Assembly (NCBI RefSeq): GCF_001469165.1
Contig: NZ_JABX01000008.1
Location: 101,051 to 165,050 of the forward strand
Reading direction: 5' to 3'
Source: Thiohalocapsa sp. ML1
Lineage (GTDB): Bacteria; Pseudomonadota; Gammaproteobacteria; Chromatiales; Chromatiaceae
DNA: 64,000 nt
Shown here: piece by piece, positions 17,742-26,485 of the stretch
Layout of the letters: each line of letters starts with the position of its first letter
Position numbering within the stretch: position 1 is the stretch's first letter
Position numbers and translations under genes: made by a program
The notes under the pieces: generated by a model
The model's database searches: none
What the model was told of the DNA's origin: nothing
The model's input: the letters and a program-made list of their open reading frames with translations, nothing else

Positions 17742-18912
17742 TCCCTTGCCCGTGGCCATGGCATCGCGATTCGATGCTGCATCCCCGATGCCACCCGCCG
17801 GGGTCGGCCCGGCAGGGTCGCGCCCGCCCGCTGGGTTGACCCCGGCATGGCTGCCCATCGCCGCGCTGGCGCTGCTGCCGCTGCTGTCCACGGGCCTTGC
17901 GCTCGCCGAGCCCGCCGGCGCCGAGTCGGCGCAGACCCCAGCGGCGACTGCCGAAGCCGGCATCGACGACGCCGGCATCGACGACGCCGGCATCGACAAA
18001 GCCGGCATCGACAAAGCCGGCATCGACAAAGCCGAGCTCGACAAGGAGCTGCGCATGGCGGCGATGATCGACGACGGCGAAAGCGTGGACCGGCTCCTCG
18101 ACGCCGGCGCCAACGTCAACTCCGCGAGCCAGTTCGGCAAGACGGCGCTGATGTACGCGGTGGAGGGCGGCAACCTCGCCAGCACCGCGCAACTCCTGAA
18201 CCGTGGCGCCGACGTTAACGCCCGCACCGTCGCCGGCTGCACGGCGCTCACCTTCGCCGCCGAGAACGGCCATACCGGCCTCACCGCGCTGCTGCTTGAG
18301 CGCGGCGCGCATGTGCACGACCGCACCCGTTCCGGCTGGGATGCGCTGATGATCGCCTCGCGCTACGGCATCACGCAGATGGTGGAGCAACTGCTCTACA
18401 GCGGCGCCGATCCCAAGGCCGCGGACAAGAACGGCCGCACGGCGCTGATGCAGGCGGCCGAGCGCGGCCAAGCGCCGGCGCTCAGACTGCTGCTCAAGGG
18501 CGGCGCCGACGCGGATGCCCGCGACGCGGAGGGCGCCACCGCGCTGATCATCGCCGCCGACGCCGGCCACGCCGACGCCGTGCAGACGCTCATTGAGCAG
18601 GGTGCCGACGTGAACGCCCGCGACGAGCTTGGCGCCACGGCGCTGATCTGGGCCGTCAGCGGCGGCCATGGCGACGTGGCCGAGGCGCTGCTCGCGCACG
18701 GCGCCGATCCGAATATCAAAAACCACGACGGCAGCTTCGCGCTGCGCGAGGCCGTCGCCGCCAAACACAACAGGCTCATCCGGCCGCTCCTTGAGCACCG
18801 CGCCGACCCCGCGCTGACCGACGCCGACGGCAACACCGCCGCCGACATCGCCCGCAACAGCGGCAATGACGAGGCGACCACCGCCCTCGTGTCGCCGCCA
18901 GCGCGGCCCTGA
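17734..18912 (+). CDS. Exported ankyrin-repeat protein
   Basis: This 392-aa protein has a long N-terminus with a hydrophobic export or anchor segment (residues 38-58, [20 protein letters not shown]). A repetitive [10 protein letters not shown] linker (about 76-100) is coded by five 15-bp tandem units, and about nine ankyrin repeats follow (typical unit [34 protein letters not shown]). Ankyrin arrays bind proteins. It overlaps the tetrahaem cytochrome gene and is followed by fccA, so it may organise or protect the sulfide dehydrogenase complex in the periplasm; that is inference. An alternative start is ATG at 17758. Confidence 0.88.
   Translation: MRDPLPVAMASRFDAASPMPPAGVGPAGSRPPAGLTPAWLPIAALALLPLLSTGLALAEPAGAESAQTPAATAEAGIDDAGIDDAGIDKAGIDKAGIDKAELDKELRMAAMIDDGESVDRLLDAGANVNSASQFGKTALMYAVEGGNLASTAQLLNRGADVNARTVAGCTALTFAAENGHTGLTALLLERGAHVHDRTRSGWDALMIASRYGITQMVEQLLYSGADPKAADKNGRTALMQAAERGQAPALRLLLKGGADADARDAEGATALIIAADAGHADAVQTLIEQGADVNARDELGATALIWAVSGGHGDVAEALLAHGADPNIKNHDGSFALREAVAAKHNRLIRPLLEHRADPALTDADGNTAADIARNSGNDEATTALVSPPARP
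17959..18033 (+). repeat. Five in-frame 15-bp tandem repeats
   Basis: Units of GGCATCGACRAMGCC occur five times head to tail and code [25 protein letters not shown] between the export signal and the ankyrin repeats. Being a multiple of three, copy-number change would alter linker length without frameshift. Confidence 0.9.
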
Positions 18913-18916
18913 ACCC

Positions 18917-18942
18917 GGCACCGCCCCCGCGGGGGCCGTGCC
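18917..18942. other. GC-rich hairpin between the ankyrin gene and fccA
   Basis: GGCACCGCCCCC faces GGGGGCCGTGCC, a stem of ten or more pairs with almost no loop. There is no U-run, so it is more likely an RNA processing or stability element within the block than a terminator. Confidence 0.5.
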
Positions 18943-19054
18943 ACACCAATGCACGGATCATGCGACCGCGAGCGGTAATGCAGTCCGGCATGGCGGAGCC
19001 CAGGGGCTCCGCGTGATCCGCAAAGCTGAACAAATCCGAACAACGGGAGGAACA

Positions 19055-19705
19055 ATGGCCACATCGACCATCAAGAAGGCCCTGGTCGGCGGCGCGCTCG
19101 CCCTCGGCCTCGTCGGTGCCGCAGGCGCCGACGACATGCCCACCGGCAAAATGCTGGTGGACACCTGTGCCGGCTGCCACGGCACCAACGGCAACAGCGT
19201 CGGCCCCGCCTCGCCGAGCATCGCCGCGATGGACCCGTACGTGTTCGTCGACATGATGATCGCCTTCGCCGAAGGCGACATCTACTCGACCGTCATGGGC
19301 CGCATCGCAAAGGGCTATACCGAAGAAGAATACGAGGCCATGGGCGAGTACCTGAAGGAGCAAACCTTCGAGCCCGCGAAGCAGGAATTCGACCAAGCCC
19401 TGGTCGACAAGGGCGCGAAACTGCACGACAAGTACTGCGAGAACTGCCACATCGAGGGCGGCAAGCCGGTGCCCGACGAAGAGGACTACTACATCCTAGC
19501 GGGCCAATGGACGCCGTACCTCGAGTACGCGATGGCCGACTTCAGGGAGGACCGCCGCGAAATGCCGAAAAAGATGGCCAGCAAGCTCAAGCGAATGCTC
19601 GAGTCCGACGGCGAAGAAAGCCTTGCCGCCCTCTACGCCTTCTACGCCGCCTATACGGACTTTGAGAGCTCCGGGGCCGGCGACGACGACGAAGACGACG
19701 AATAA
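19055..19705 (+). CDS. fccA: Flavocytochrome c sulfide dehydrogenase, dihaem cytochrome subunit
   Basis: FccA receives electrons from the FAD subunit during sulfide oxidation in the periplasm. The 216-aa precursor has a signal peptide ([19 protein letters not shown]) and two haem sites, CAGCH at 38-42 and CENCH at 128-132, the two-domain dihaem layout of FccA. The C-terminus is an unusual acidic tail (GDDDEDDE). ATG at 19055 follows GGGAGGAAC. fccB begins 21 bases downstream with its own ribosome site. Confidence 0.92.
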   Translation: MATSTIKKALVGGALALGLVGAAGADDMPTGKMLVDTCAGCHGTNGNSVGPASPSIAAMDPYVFVDMMIAFAEGDIYSTVMGRIAKGYTEEEYEAMGEYLKEQTFEPAKQEFDQALVDKGAKLHDKYCENCHIEGGKPVPDEEDYYILAGQWTPYLEYAMADFREDRREMPKKMASKLKRMLESDGEESLAALYAFYAAYTDFESSGAGDDDEDDE

Positions 19706-19726
19706 CCGAGCAGGAGGAACAGCCAC

Positions 19727-21019
19727 ATGACCATGAACAGACGTGATTTCGTCAAGGCCACCGGCGCCCTCGCGGCGGTGAGCATGCTCGGCGCACCCGC
19801 CATCGCCTTCGGCCAGGGCAAAAAGGTCGTCGTCGTCGGCGGCGGCACCGGCGGGGCCACCGCGGCCAAGTACATCAAGATGGCCGACGACAGCATCGAT
19901 GTGACCATCATCGAGCCGAACGAGGAGTACTACACCTGCTACATGAGCAATGAGGTGCTCGGCGGCGAGCGCACCATGGCGTCGATCAAGCACGGCTACG
20001 ACGGCCTGCGCGCGCGCGGCATCAAGATCGTGCACGAGGCGGCCACCGGCATCGACGCCGACAAGAAGGTCGTCAAGACCGCCTCCGGCGAGTTTCCCTA
20101 CGATCGCTGCGTGGTGTCGCCGGGCGTCTCGATGGTCTACGACAAGATCGAGGGCTACAGCGCCGAGGTCGCCGACAAGCAGATGCCGCACGCCTGGAAG
20201 GCCGGCCCACAGACGACGCTGCTGCGCAGTCAGTTGGAGGCCATGGACGACGGCGGCGTCGTGCTGATCTCCGCGCCGCCGAACCCCTTCCGCTGCCCGC
20301 CCGGACCTTACGAGCGCGCGAGCCAGATCGCGATGTACCTAAAGGAGCACAAGCCGAAGTCGAAGGTCATCATCCTCGACAGCAAGCAGGCCTTCTCCAA
20401 GCAGGGCCTGTTCACGCAGGGCTGGGAGCGCCTGTACGGCTTCGGCACCGACAACGCCCTGATCGAGTGGCAGCCGGGTCCGGACGCCGCCGTGGTGTCG
20501 GTCAACGCGGAGAACATGACCATCGAAACGGGCTTCGGTGACGAGATCGAGGGCGCCGTCATCAACATCATCCCGCCGCAGGTCGCGGGCAAGATCGCCA
20601 TTGACGCCGGCCTCGCCGACGACAGCGGCTGGTGCCCGGTGGACATGAAGACCTTCGAGTCCACCAAGCTCCCGGGCGTCCATGTCATCGGCGATGCGGC
20701 GATTGCCACCGACATGCCCAAGTCGGCCTACTCCGCCAACAGCCAGGGCAAAGTGGCCGCCGCCGCGGTGGTAGCGATGCTGAACGGCGAAGAGCCCGGC
20801 ATGCCGTCCTACGTCAACACCTGCTACAGCATTATCGGCAAGGACTATGGCATCTCCGTTGCTGCCGTCTACCGCTTGAGCGAGGACGGCAAGACCATCG
20901 CCGGCGTCGAAGGCTCGGGCGGTCTCACGCCCGCCGACGCGCCGGAGTTCGCGCTCGCCCGCGAGGTGCAGTACGCCTACAGTTGGTACGACAACATCGT
21001 CCACGACTCCTTCCGCTAA
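19727..21019 (+). CDS. fccB: Flavocytochrome c sulfide dehydrogenase, FAD subunit
   Basis: FccB oxidises sulfide to polysulfide or sulfur at a covalently bound FAD. The 430-aa precursor begins with a twin-arginine signal ([20 protein letters not shown]) and the dinucleotide motif [14 protein letters not shown]. Cys71 in [10 protein letters not shown] matches the covalent flavin-attachment cysteine known from Allochromatium. Redox-active cysteines lie in [12 protein letters not shown] and VNTCYSIIG. The C-terminal flavocytochrome-binding domain ([22 protein letters not shown]) is present. A rho-independent terminator follows 73 bases after the stop. Confidence 0.97.
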   Translation: MTMNRRDFVKATGALAAVSMLGAPAIAFGQGKKVVVVGGGTGGATAAKYIKMADDSIDVTIIEPNEEYYTCYMSNEVLGGERTMASIKHGYDGLRARGIKIVHEAATGIDADKKVVKTASGEFPYDRCVVSPGVSMVYDKIEGYSAEVADKQMPHAWKAGPQTTLLRSQLEAMDDGGVVLISAPPNPFRCPPGPYERASQIAMYLKEHKPKSKVIILDSKQAFSKQGLFTQGWERLYGFGTDNALIEWQPGPDAAVVSVNAENMTIETGFGDEIEGAVINIIPPQVAGKIAIDAGLADDSGWCPVDMKTFESTKLPGVHVIGDAAIATDMPKSAYSANSQGKVAAAAVVAMLNGEEPGMPSYVNTCYSIIGKDYGISVAAVYRLSEDGKTIAGVEGSGGLTPADAPEFALAREVQYAYSWYDNIVHDSFR

Positions 21020-21402
21020 GCCCCGGCGCGAGCGGCGACTCACAGCAGACGATGCTGCGCGCCGACTGCCCGCTCGCACCGACCTGTTTTGCGGGGCCGT
21101 AAGGCCCCTTTTTTTGGACGTACGCGGGGCCTGTGCCGCGCGAAGCCGCCCGGCCCGGACCACGCACGGGCAAGCGGTCTCACGATCGGCATCGGGAATC
21201 GCAGCAGCCCTTCTCCGCCCAAGCCTATGCCCGCTAGCCCCTAGCGAGGCAGTTGTCGCGGCGCAGCGCCGGTGACCTGGGATTCGACCGTGGGTGCCTG
21301 CCTCGACGATAAACAGAATTAGCGAATAGTGCGGCCGAGCGGCTGGCGACTCCGAGTATTGGCCGCCGAGCCGATCTCTTTTTCCGCAGCCGGAGGCAGT
21401 GG
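21020..21402. other. Intergenic region after fccB
   Basis: Apart from the fccB terminator at 21093-21115, no gene, RNA or repeat is seen in these 383 bases between two convergent transcription units. Confidence 0.5.
21093..21115 (+). terminator. Rho-independent terminator after fccB
   Basis: GGGGCC pairs with GGCCCC around a GTAA tetraloop and is followed directly by seven T residues. It closes the cytochrome-ankyrin-fccA-fccB transcription unit. Confidence 0.92.
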
Positions 21403-21639
21403 CTAGGCGGCTTGGTCCTTACGCAGCAGGGCATCCGGATCATAGTCCGCAAGCCCAAACTCCTTCGGGTCCAGATCGAGCGCCGCGGCCTGTTCCAGCG
21501 CGACTGTCAGTACGTCGTAATAGGCCGCCTTCAGGCCGCTGTTGAACGGCGTCGGCTCCTGCTGCGCCCGCTCGGCAGCCCGGCGCGCGGCCAGCAGCAC
21601 CTCCTCCAAGACCACCAGTGCCGATTCATTCTTCTCGCT
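21403..21639 (-). CDS. Small acidic hypothetical protein, second gene of an unknown pair
   Basis: From a GTG start at 21639 this codes 78 aa: MSEKNESALVVLEEVLLAARR, a central GLKAAYYDVLTVALEQAAAL helix, and a C-terminal DPKEFGLADYDPDALLRK segment. It looks like a real small helical protein, soluble and acidic. The GTG lies 13 bases after the stop of the preceding gene on the same strand, so the two form a unit. No family is recognised. Translation from ATGs further upstream would overlap the neighbour. Confidence 0.6.
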   Translation of the reverse strand, partial: SEKNESALVVLEEVLLAARRAAERAQQEPTPFNSGLKAAYYDVLTVALEQAAALDLDPKEFGLADYDPDALLRKDQAA

Positions 21640-21652
21640 CACGGATGACGCC

Positions 21653-22132
21653 CTACAGGATATCGATCTGCTCATAATGCCGCGCAATGTCGCTCGGCCA
21701 CTTGAAATCTTGGTGATAACGGACTTCTGCCAATTCGGCGTCGCGCGGGAATTTCAGATAGGGATTCTTGACCCAGGCCTCATGCTGCACGATCAGCTTG
21801 CGAAACGACCGAATCGACTTGCGCAGCTTGACCGTCGGCAACGTCCGCTGTCGCTTCAGCCAGCCATGATGGGGTTGGCCTGGAACTTGCGCGATGCTGT
21901 AGGCAGACTGTCGTTCGCTCAGTATCGCTTCCTCCAGTAGCTTCAGCCGACACAGGCCCGGCGCCCCTTGGTACAACAGTTCCCGTGCCGGCTGTCCGCA
22001 AGCGGACGAGGGCAAGCGGCTGTCACCCATAAACTCTAGCAAACGCAAGCCGTGAAGGTGCCTCGGGTCCGGGAACCGGCGGTCGCCTCCGTGATCGTGC
22101 TCGAATCCACCGAGCTCGCGGAGCTTGGACAC
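21653..22132 (-). CDS. Hypothetical protein, first gene of an unknown pair, possibly N-terminally damaged
   Basis: A 159-aa frame reads ELGGFEHDHGGDRRFPDPRHL and then a basic C-terminal half (HGWLKRQRTLPTVKLRKSIRSF, FRKLIVQHEAWVKNPYLKF, VRYHQDFKWPSDIARHYEQI). The frame stays open about 17 codons upstream of the GTG used here (through CVLRETESEAV) but has no good start, so the true N-terminus may be frameshifted or begin at a rare codon. It is soluble and rich in Arg, His and Trp. No family is recognised. The coupled small acidic partner would fit a two-component toxin-antitoxin or similar unit, but nothing proves it. Confidence 0.5.
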   Translation of the reverse strand: MSKLRELGGFEHDHGGDRRFPDPRHLHGLRLLEFMGDSRLPSSACGQPARELLYQGAPGLCRLKLLEEAILSERQSAYSIAQVPGQPHHGWLKRQRTLPTVKLRKSIRSFRKLIVQHEAWVKNPYLKFPRDAELAEVRYHQDFKWPSDIARHYEQIDIL

Positions 22133-22194
22133 CGCCTCGCTCTCGGTCTCGCGCAGGACGCACGCGCTTACTTCGCCTTGGTGTCAGCGAAGTG

Positions 22195-23778
22195 CTACGA
22201 CAACAGCCGAGCGAGGTCTTCCAGCGGCAGCACTCCCCGCGTGTCGACGAAGATGGCCCGGGCACGCGCGGCGGCCCCGAGCGGCTCGCGTCCGGCGAGC
22301 TGCCGCTCCAAGACGGCGACGTCCGCGTCCGACGGGTCCGTGCCGGCGCGATGGCGGGCGCGCACGCGCGCGCGCAGCACCGCAGGGGGTGCATCCAGCG
22401 CGAGGATGTCGAGCGGGCAGCCGAGCCGCTCCGCCAGGGCGCAGAACGGCCCGCGGCGCGCCGCCGTCAGGAAGGTCGCGTCCACCAGCACGCCGCAGCC
22501 CGCCCGCAGCAGGCCATCGGCGAGCGCGAGCAGCCGCGCGTAGGTCCGCGTGCTCGCCTGCTCGCTGTAGAGTTGGGCGTCGCCGCGCGCCTCCGCAGGT
22601 AGGCCGAACAGCCGCTTGCGCTCCACATCGGAGCGGACATGGATGAGCGCCACTTGCTCGGCGAGCCGCTCGGCGAGGTAGGTCTTGCCGGACCCGGACA
22701 GCCCGCAGAGCAGCACGAGGCGCGGCGACGACGCGCGGCTGTCCAGCAGCGCCTGGCGCACGTAACCGCGCAACGCAACATCCGGCGCCGCGTGGCCCTG
22801 GTGATGCTGCGCGGCGCCGATGGCGGTAACCTTGGCGCGCACCAAGGCGCGATAGACCAGATAGAACGGCAGCAGCGCCAGCCCGGCGTAGTCGCCGCTA
22901 CGCATCAGCCAGCGATTCAGCAGCCGGCGTGCGGCGCGTACTTCACCCGCCTGCTTCAGGTCCATCAACAGGAAGGCAAGCTCACTTTGCGTATCGATCC
23001 AGCGCAGCGCCGGACTGAACTCGATGCAATCGAAGATCAGCGGCTCGCCGTCCAGCACGGCGATGTTGCCGCGATGCAGATCACCATGGCATTCGCGGAT
23101 GAAGCCGTCGCGACGCCGCGCCGCGAGCACGCCCTTGAGCGCGACCCATTGCCGACGCGTCCAGGACTCGAGCCGGTCCAGATCCGCGTCCAGCGCAGGG
23201 TCAAGCTCCACGCTCGCGCGGATCACCGCGAAGTTCTCAAGCATCGGCGCCAGCACCTGCTCCGGCGCACCGTAGGGGCCGTCTGGGGGCGCCTCGGGAA
23301 TGGCGGCATGGAAGGCGGCGATGCGCTCGGCCAGCGCGTCCGTCAGCCCGTCGGTGAGCGCCTGGCGCGTCAGCAGCGCGTCCTGCGGGAAGCGGCGCAT
23401 GCGCACGGCGTAATCGAGTATCCCGGCGTTCTCGTCCCCGCCCAAACGCGGTGCTGCCGGCGTGCCGGTTACCGGCACGACGTCGAGGTAGAGGCGCTCG
23501 GCGAGGCGCCGATTGAGCCGCACCTCCTCCGTCGCATAGTGCTGGCGCGCCGCGAGCGTGGAGAAGTCGAGAAAGCCCAAGTCCACCGGGCGCTTGAGCT
23601 TGTAGGCGAGCTCGCCGACCAGCAGCACCCGGGAGATGTGCGTCTCGATGATCTCTCCCGAATCCGCGCAAGCAGCCCCGAGCAGCGCACGCAGCCGCTC
23701 GACGAGCGCGCGTTGTCCGAGGTCATCGCAATCGTCGTCGGGCGTCATGAAGGCACCCCCGCCACTTGCGCAAGACAC
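22195..23778 (-). CDS. Fusion of aminoglycoside-phosphotransferase-like domain and P-loop kinase domain
   Basis: This 527-aa protein has two parts. Residues to about 330 form an APH/ChoK-like kinase fold with the Brenner motif ECHGDLHRGNI and metal-binding FDCIEF. The C-terminal 180 residues form a zeta-toxin/gluconate-kinase type P-loop domain (LLCGLSGSGKTYLAERLAE, IHVRSDVERKR, DATFLTAARRGPF). This fused architecture is widespread in proteobacteria under the names 'AAA family ATPase' or 'bifunctional aminoglycoside phosphotransferase/ATP-binding protein' and has no firm function; drug resistance is not implied. An alternative start, Met11 (MTPDDDCDD), lies at 23748. Confidence 0.85.
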   Translation of the reverse strand: MSCASGGGAFMTPDDDCDDLGQRALVERLRALLGAACADSGEIIETHISRVLLVGELAYKLKRPVDLGFLDFSTLAARQHYATEEVRLNRRLAERLYLDVVPVTGTPAAPRLGGDENAGILDYAVRMRRFPQDALLTRQALTDGLTDALAERIAAFHAAIPEAPPDGPYGAPEQVLAPMLENFAVIRASVELDPALDADLDRLESWTRRQWVALKGVLAARRRDGFIRECHGDLHRGNIAVLDGEPLIFDCIEFSPALRWIDTQSELAFLLMDLKQAGEVRAARRLLNRWLMRSGDYAGLALLPFYLVYRALVRAKVTAIGAAQHHQGHAAPDVALRGYVRQALLDSRASSPRLVLLCGLSGSGKTYLAERLAEQVALIHVRSDVERKRLFGLPAEARGDAQLYSEQASTRTYARLLALADGLLRAGCGVLVDATFLTAARRGPFCALAERLGCPLDILALDAPPAVLRARVRARHRAGTDPSDADVAVLERQLAGREPLGAAARARAIFVDTRGVLPLEDLARLLS

Positions 23779-23836
23779 TGTTTCTGCCGATGATTAGGCG
23801 CATCCGAAAACAGACCATAAACGCCTGAGGCATCGC

Positions 23837-24037
23837 ATGTCCATAGAACGTATCGTGCTCGCCGTCGCCGGCAGCTTCGTGCTGATCTCCGCCATCCTCG
23901 CTGCAACCGTCAGCCCGCTATGGCTGTGGTTCACCGGCTTCGTCGGCCTGAATCTACTGCAGTCCGCGTTCACGGGCTTCTGCCCGCTCGCGACCATTCT
24001 GAAGAAATTCGGCAAAGAGCCCGGCCCGGCCTTCTAA
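23837..24037 (+). CDS. DUF2892-type inner-membrane protein
   Basis: This 66-aa protein has two close hydrophobic segments ([20 protein letters not shown] and [21 protein letters not shown]) and ends [13 protein letters not shown], the YgaP C-terminal/DUF2892 pattern. In YgaP this module anchors a rhodanese to the membrane; here it stands alone without a rhodanese. It may sit in sulfur or cyanide metabolism, but nothing nearby proves that. It is divergent to the APH/P-loop fusion gene. Confidence 0.85.
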   Translation: MSIERIVLAVAGSFVLISAILAATVSPLWLWFTGFVGLNLLQSAFTGFCPLATILKKFGKEPGPAF

Positions 24038-24101
24038 AGCCGGGATCGGCGAGCCGAAGCACCCTGCCCGGCTCGCCCCAGCACACGCCCAAGGCCCCGC
24101 A

Positions 24102-24149
24102 AAGGGCCAGGGCCGAGGGCCGAGGCTGCCCTCCTCGGCCCTCGGCCCA
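24102..24149. repeat. Palindromic heptamer array, copy 5
   Basis: Direct GGGCCGA units and inverted CCTCGGC units around a GAGGCTGCCCTC centre lie between the DUF2892 gene and the convergent CopD-like gene. Confidence 0.85.
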
Positions 24150-24209
24150 ACGCGCCATCAAGCGGACCGCGCCAAACGCTGCTCCTTGCCGGGCTGAGGC
24201 TCCGCCTCG

Positions 24210-24677
24210 CTAAAACTGCAGGTACCGCCCCGCCGAGCCCAGCATCGCCGTGACCAGCCCGAGGCCTAGGTTGATCAGGATGATGCGCCGGATCGCGGTC
24301 ACCCGCACAGCGGCGCCCGCCCAGTCGCCGCCCTTGACGCGCTGACCGAGCGCCCGGTACGGCACGAAATACAGGTAGGCGAACAACGCCGTCATGACCA
24401 GCGCCACCGCCATCATCACGTGCACATGCCAGCCCATGCGGCTGCCGTAGATCCCCGAAAAGATCCAGAATCCGCTCCCCCACAGCAATAGCACCGCGAG
24501 CCAGACCCAGACGAAGAAGCGGTCGAACACCGCAAGCACCAGCGGCAGCCGCTGCGGCGGCTCCAGCTTGTCCTGTGCGGACTGGCGCAGCGCGAAATGC
24601 GCGAAAAACATCCCGCCAATCCAGATGACGGTGGCGAGCTGATGCAAGGCGATGGCGATGGCCAACTGGATGGTCAT
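24210..24677 (-). CDS. CopD-family integral membrane protein
   Basis: The 155-aa protein has four predicted membrane helices: AIALHQLATVIWIGGMFFAHFAL, FFVWVWLAVLLLWGSGFWIF, HVHVMMAVALVMTALFAYLYF and IILINLGLGLVTAMLGSAG. The conserved His in the first helix and the His-x-His before the third fit the CopD / hypothetical heme-protein superfamily, whose members are associated with copper handling or haem. The start ATG at 24677 precedes TIQLAIAIALHQL. No copper gene is adjacent, so a role is not assigned. Confidence 0.75.
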   Translation of the reverse strand: MTIQLAIAIALHQLATVIWIGGMFFAHFALRQSAQDKLEPPQRLPLVLAVFDRFFVWVWLAVLLLWGSGFWIFSGIYGSRMGWHVHVMMAVALVMTALFAYLYFVPYRALGQRVKGGDWAGAAVRVTAIRRIILINLGLGLVTAMLGSAGRYLQF

Positions 24678-24757
24678 AGGGGGTACAGCTTGTCTCGGAC
24701 GAGTCAGTGAAGAGTTAATGCGAAATCGCACCAGCGCGGCGGAACCCGAAGTTGGGC

Positions 24758-24828
24758 TATCGAAATCGGGATCGAAATCGCTATCGAAATCGAATCCCGA
24801 TCCCGATCCCGATCCCGATTTCGAAGAT
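24758..24828. repeat. GRRATC hexamer array, copy 2
   Basis: About eleven tandem hexamers change phase in the middle: six read as GAAATC/GGGATC and five as the inverted CGATCC/CGATTT. It lies between pgl and the CopD-like gene. Confidence 0.85.
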
Positions 24829-24854
24829 CCATCAGCACCCGCGCACTTGCTCGC

Positions 24855-25550
24855 TCAGTGCTCCAACTGCGGCGTGGCGGCCTCGTCGAGCAGCACCAGG
24901 GCGTTGCCGCCCACTGCGACGCGCGCGACAGGCAGGCCTTCGCCCGCGAGCCAACGGTGCATCGCCGGGCGCTTACCGGCGCCGGTCACCAGCACCAGCA
25001 TCCGCCGCGTGCGGCACAACGCCGACGGCGTCAGCGAGACGCGCTCCGGCGGTGGCTTCGGCGCCTCATGCACCGGCATGACCAGCGGGCCGGGGCGGAT
25101 CTCGTGCTCCGGGAACAGGCTCGCGGTATGGCCGTCCTCGCCCATGCCGAGCAGCACGAGATCAAAGGGCAGCGCGGCGGCAACGATGGGCTCGTAGGCG
25201 GCGGCCGCAGCCTCAGCACCCCGCTCCGCCGGAATCGCATGCACCTGCTCGCGCGGGATCGGCACCTGCAACAGCCAGGTCTCGTCGGCGGCGCGGCTGT
25301 TGCGCTCGGCATCTTCGCTGGGAAGACAACGCTCATCGCCGTGGTAGATATGCCAATCGGCCCAGTGCGCCGATGCACCGGCGAGCTTGCGATAGGCCAA
25401 GAGCGGCGTGGAGCCGCCGGTGAGCACGATCCGGAACACGCCGCGGGCGCCGATCGCCTCCTCCGCGGCGGCAAGCATGATCCCCAGCGCCGCATCCGCA
25501 ACCGCCTCGGCATCCGGCAGGATGCGGGCTTGTACACCGGTCAACTGCAT
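24855..25550 (-). CDS. pgl: 6-phosphogluconolactonase
   Basis: Pgl hydrolyses 6-phosphoglucono-lactone in the oxidative pentose phosphate pathway. The 231-aa product has the DevB-type motifs FRIVLTGGSTPLLAYRKLA, WHIYHGDERCLP, LLGMGEDGHTASLFPEH (with the active-site region) and VTGAGKRPAMHRWLAGE. ATG at 25550 is chosen because everything upstream in the frame is a tandem-repeat translation (VGRTEWAEQSGPNR). No zwf or gnd is adjacent. Confidence 0.95.
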   Translation of the reverse strand: MQLTGVQARILPDAEAVADAALGIMLAAAEEAIGARGVFRIVLTGGSTPLLAYRKLAGASAHWADWHIYHGDERCLPSEDAERNSRAADETWLLQVPIPREQVHAIPAERGAEAAAAAYEPIVAAALPFDLVLLGMGEDGHTASLFPEHEIRPGPLVMPVHEAPKPPPERVSLTPSALCRTRRMLVLVTGAGKRPAMHRWLAGEGLPVARVAVGGNALVLLDEAATPQLEH

Positions 25551-25613
25551 GGTCGTGTTTCCCCTCGGAGACGGATGGGCAAGCGCCGCGACCGCGCGCG
25601 CCCGATGTGCTTC

Positions 25614-25743
25614 GGGCCACTCTGTTCGGGCCACTCTGTTCGGGCCACTCTGTTCGGCCCACTCTGTTCGGCCCACTCTGTTCGGCCCACTCTGTTCGGC
25701 CCACTCTGTTCGGCCCACTCTGTTCGGCCCACTCTGTCTGTTC
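25614..25743. repeat. 14-bp tandem array upstream of pgl
   Basis: Eight exact-length 14-bp units (GGSCCACTCTGTTC, the first three GGG, the others GGCCC) run head to tail, followed by one irregular unit with a CTGT insertion. It occupies the 5' flank of pgl and the 5' flank of the divergent receiver-like gene. Confidence 0.93.
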
Positions 25744-25924
25744 GGCCCGTTATGGTAGTGGCTCCCCGGCCGCCCGCCTAGCCGCCGCAAGCGAGTTTAG
25801 GGCGCAGCACCGACAACGCCGCATCGGCCCTGGTGGGCAAGCGCCGCCTTCGGCCCTACACTGCCACCCGCGCCACCCCGGCGCCACGATCCTAGCCGAC
25901 GCACCGCCAGCCCACCCAAAACCC

Positions 25925-26485
25925 ATGTCAGAGCCCGACGTCCTGCTGATCGACGCCTCCAAGCCATCGCGCTACGCGCTACGGCTGCAGCTCCTGGCGC
26001 TCGGCGCCCAAGTTCGGCAGGCGCAGAGCCTGGAGGAGGCGCTGCCGCAACTCGCCCAGCGTCCCGCCGACCTCATCGTCACGGCCTCCGCGCTGCCGGG
26101 CATGAACGCGCTTGAGCTGCTGGAACTGATGGCCGCGCGCGACGGCGAGCCGCCAACGCCGGTGCTGATTCACTGTCCGGATGGGCACTGGCCGCTCGCG
26201 GCGACGGCGCTGCGCCATGGCGCCCTCGCCGTATTGGGCACGGATGAGCTCACGCGCAAGCTGCCCGGGCTCCTGCGCGACGCCGGTGCCATGGGGGAGC
26301 GCCGCGCCACGACGCCCGCCGAGGCGGACGCGGTTGCGCCGCCCATCGCGCTGAAACCGGCGCCGGCGGCAACAACGCAAGCGCCGACAACCCTGGCGGC
26401 ACCGCTTGCAAGCCTGTCCAATTGCTGGCTCGTCGCCATCCCCGCCGCGGTGCTGGGGCTGCTCTTGGGGCTCTGGATGGGCTAG
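25925..26485 (+). CDS. Degenerate receiver-domain protein with C-terminal membrane anchor
   Basis: Residues 1-125 of this 186-aa protein follow the CheY fold (DVLLIDASKPSRYALRLQLLALG, LEEALPQLAQRPADLIVTASALPGMNALELL). The phospho-acceptor Asp position reads Thr53-Ala54, only one of the two N-terminal acidic residues remains, and the Lys-Pro near the end is absent. It therefore cannot be phosphorylated in the usual way. A Pro/Ala linker leads to one membrane helix (CWLVAIPAAVLGLLLGLWMG) at the very C-terminus. A tail-anchored pseudo-receiver may be a protein-docking device; this is inference. Confidence 0.75.
   Translation: MSEPDVLLIDASKPSRYALRLQLLALGAQVRQAQSLEEALPQLAQRPADLIVTASALPGMNALELLELMAARDGEPPTPVLIHCPDGHWPLAATALRHGALAVLGTDELTRKLPGLLRDAGAMGERRATTPAEADAVAPPIALKPAPAATTQAPTTLAAPLASLSNCWLVAIPAAVLGLLLGLWMG

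Noticed and set aside
21280..21320. GGGATTCGACC-like stretch resembling a tRNA T-arm
   Set aside because: No acceptor stem, D-arm or anticodon arm can be built around it.
25541..25790. N-terminal extension of Pgl reading repeated GPNRVGRTEWAEQS
   Set aside because: It is the translation of the 14-bp tandem array; the enzyme family starts at the ATG at 25550.
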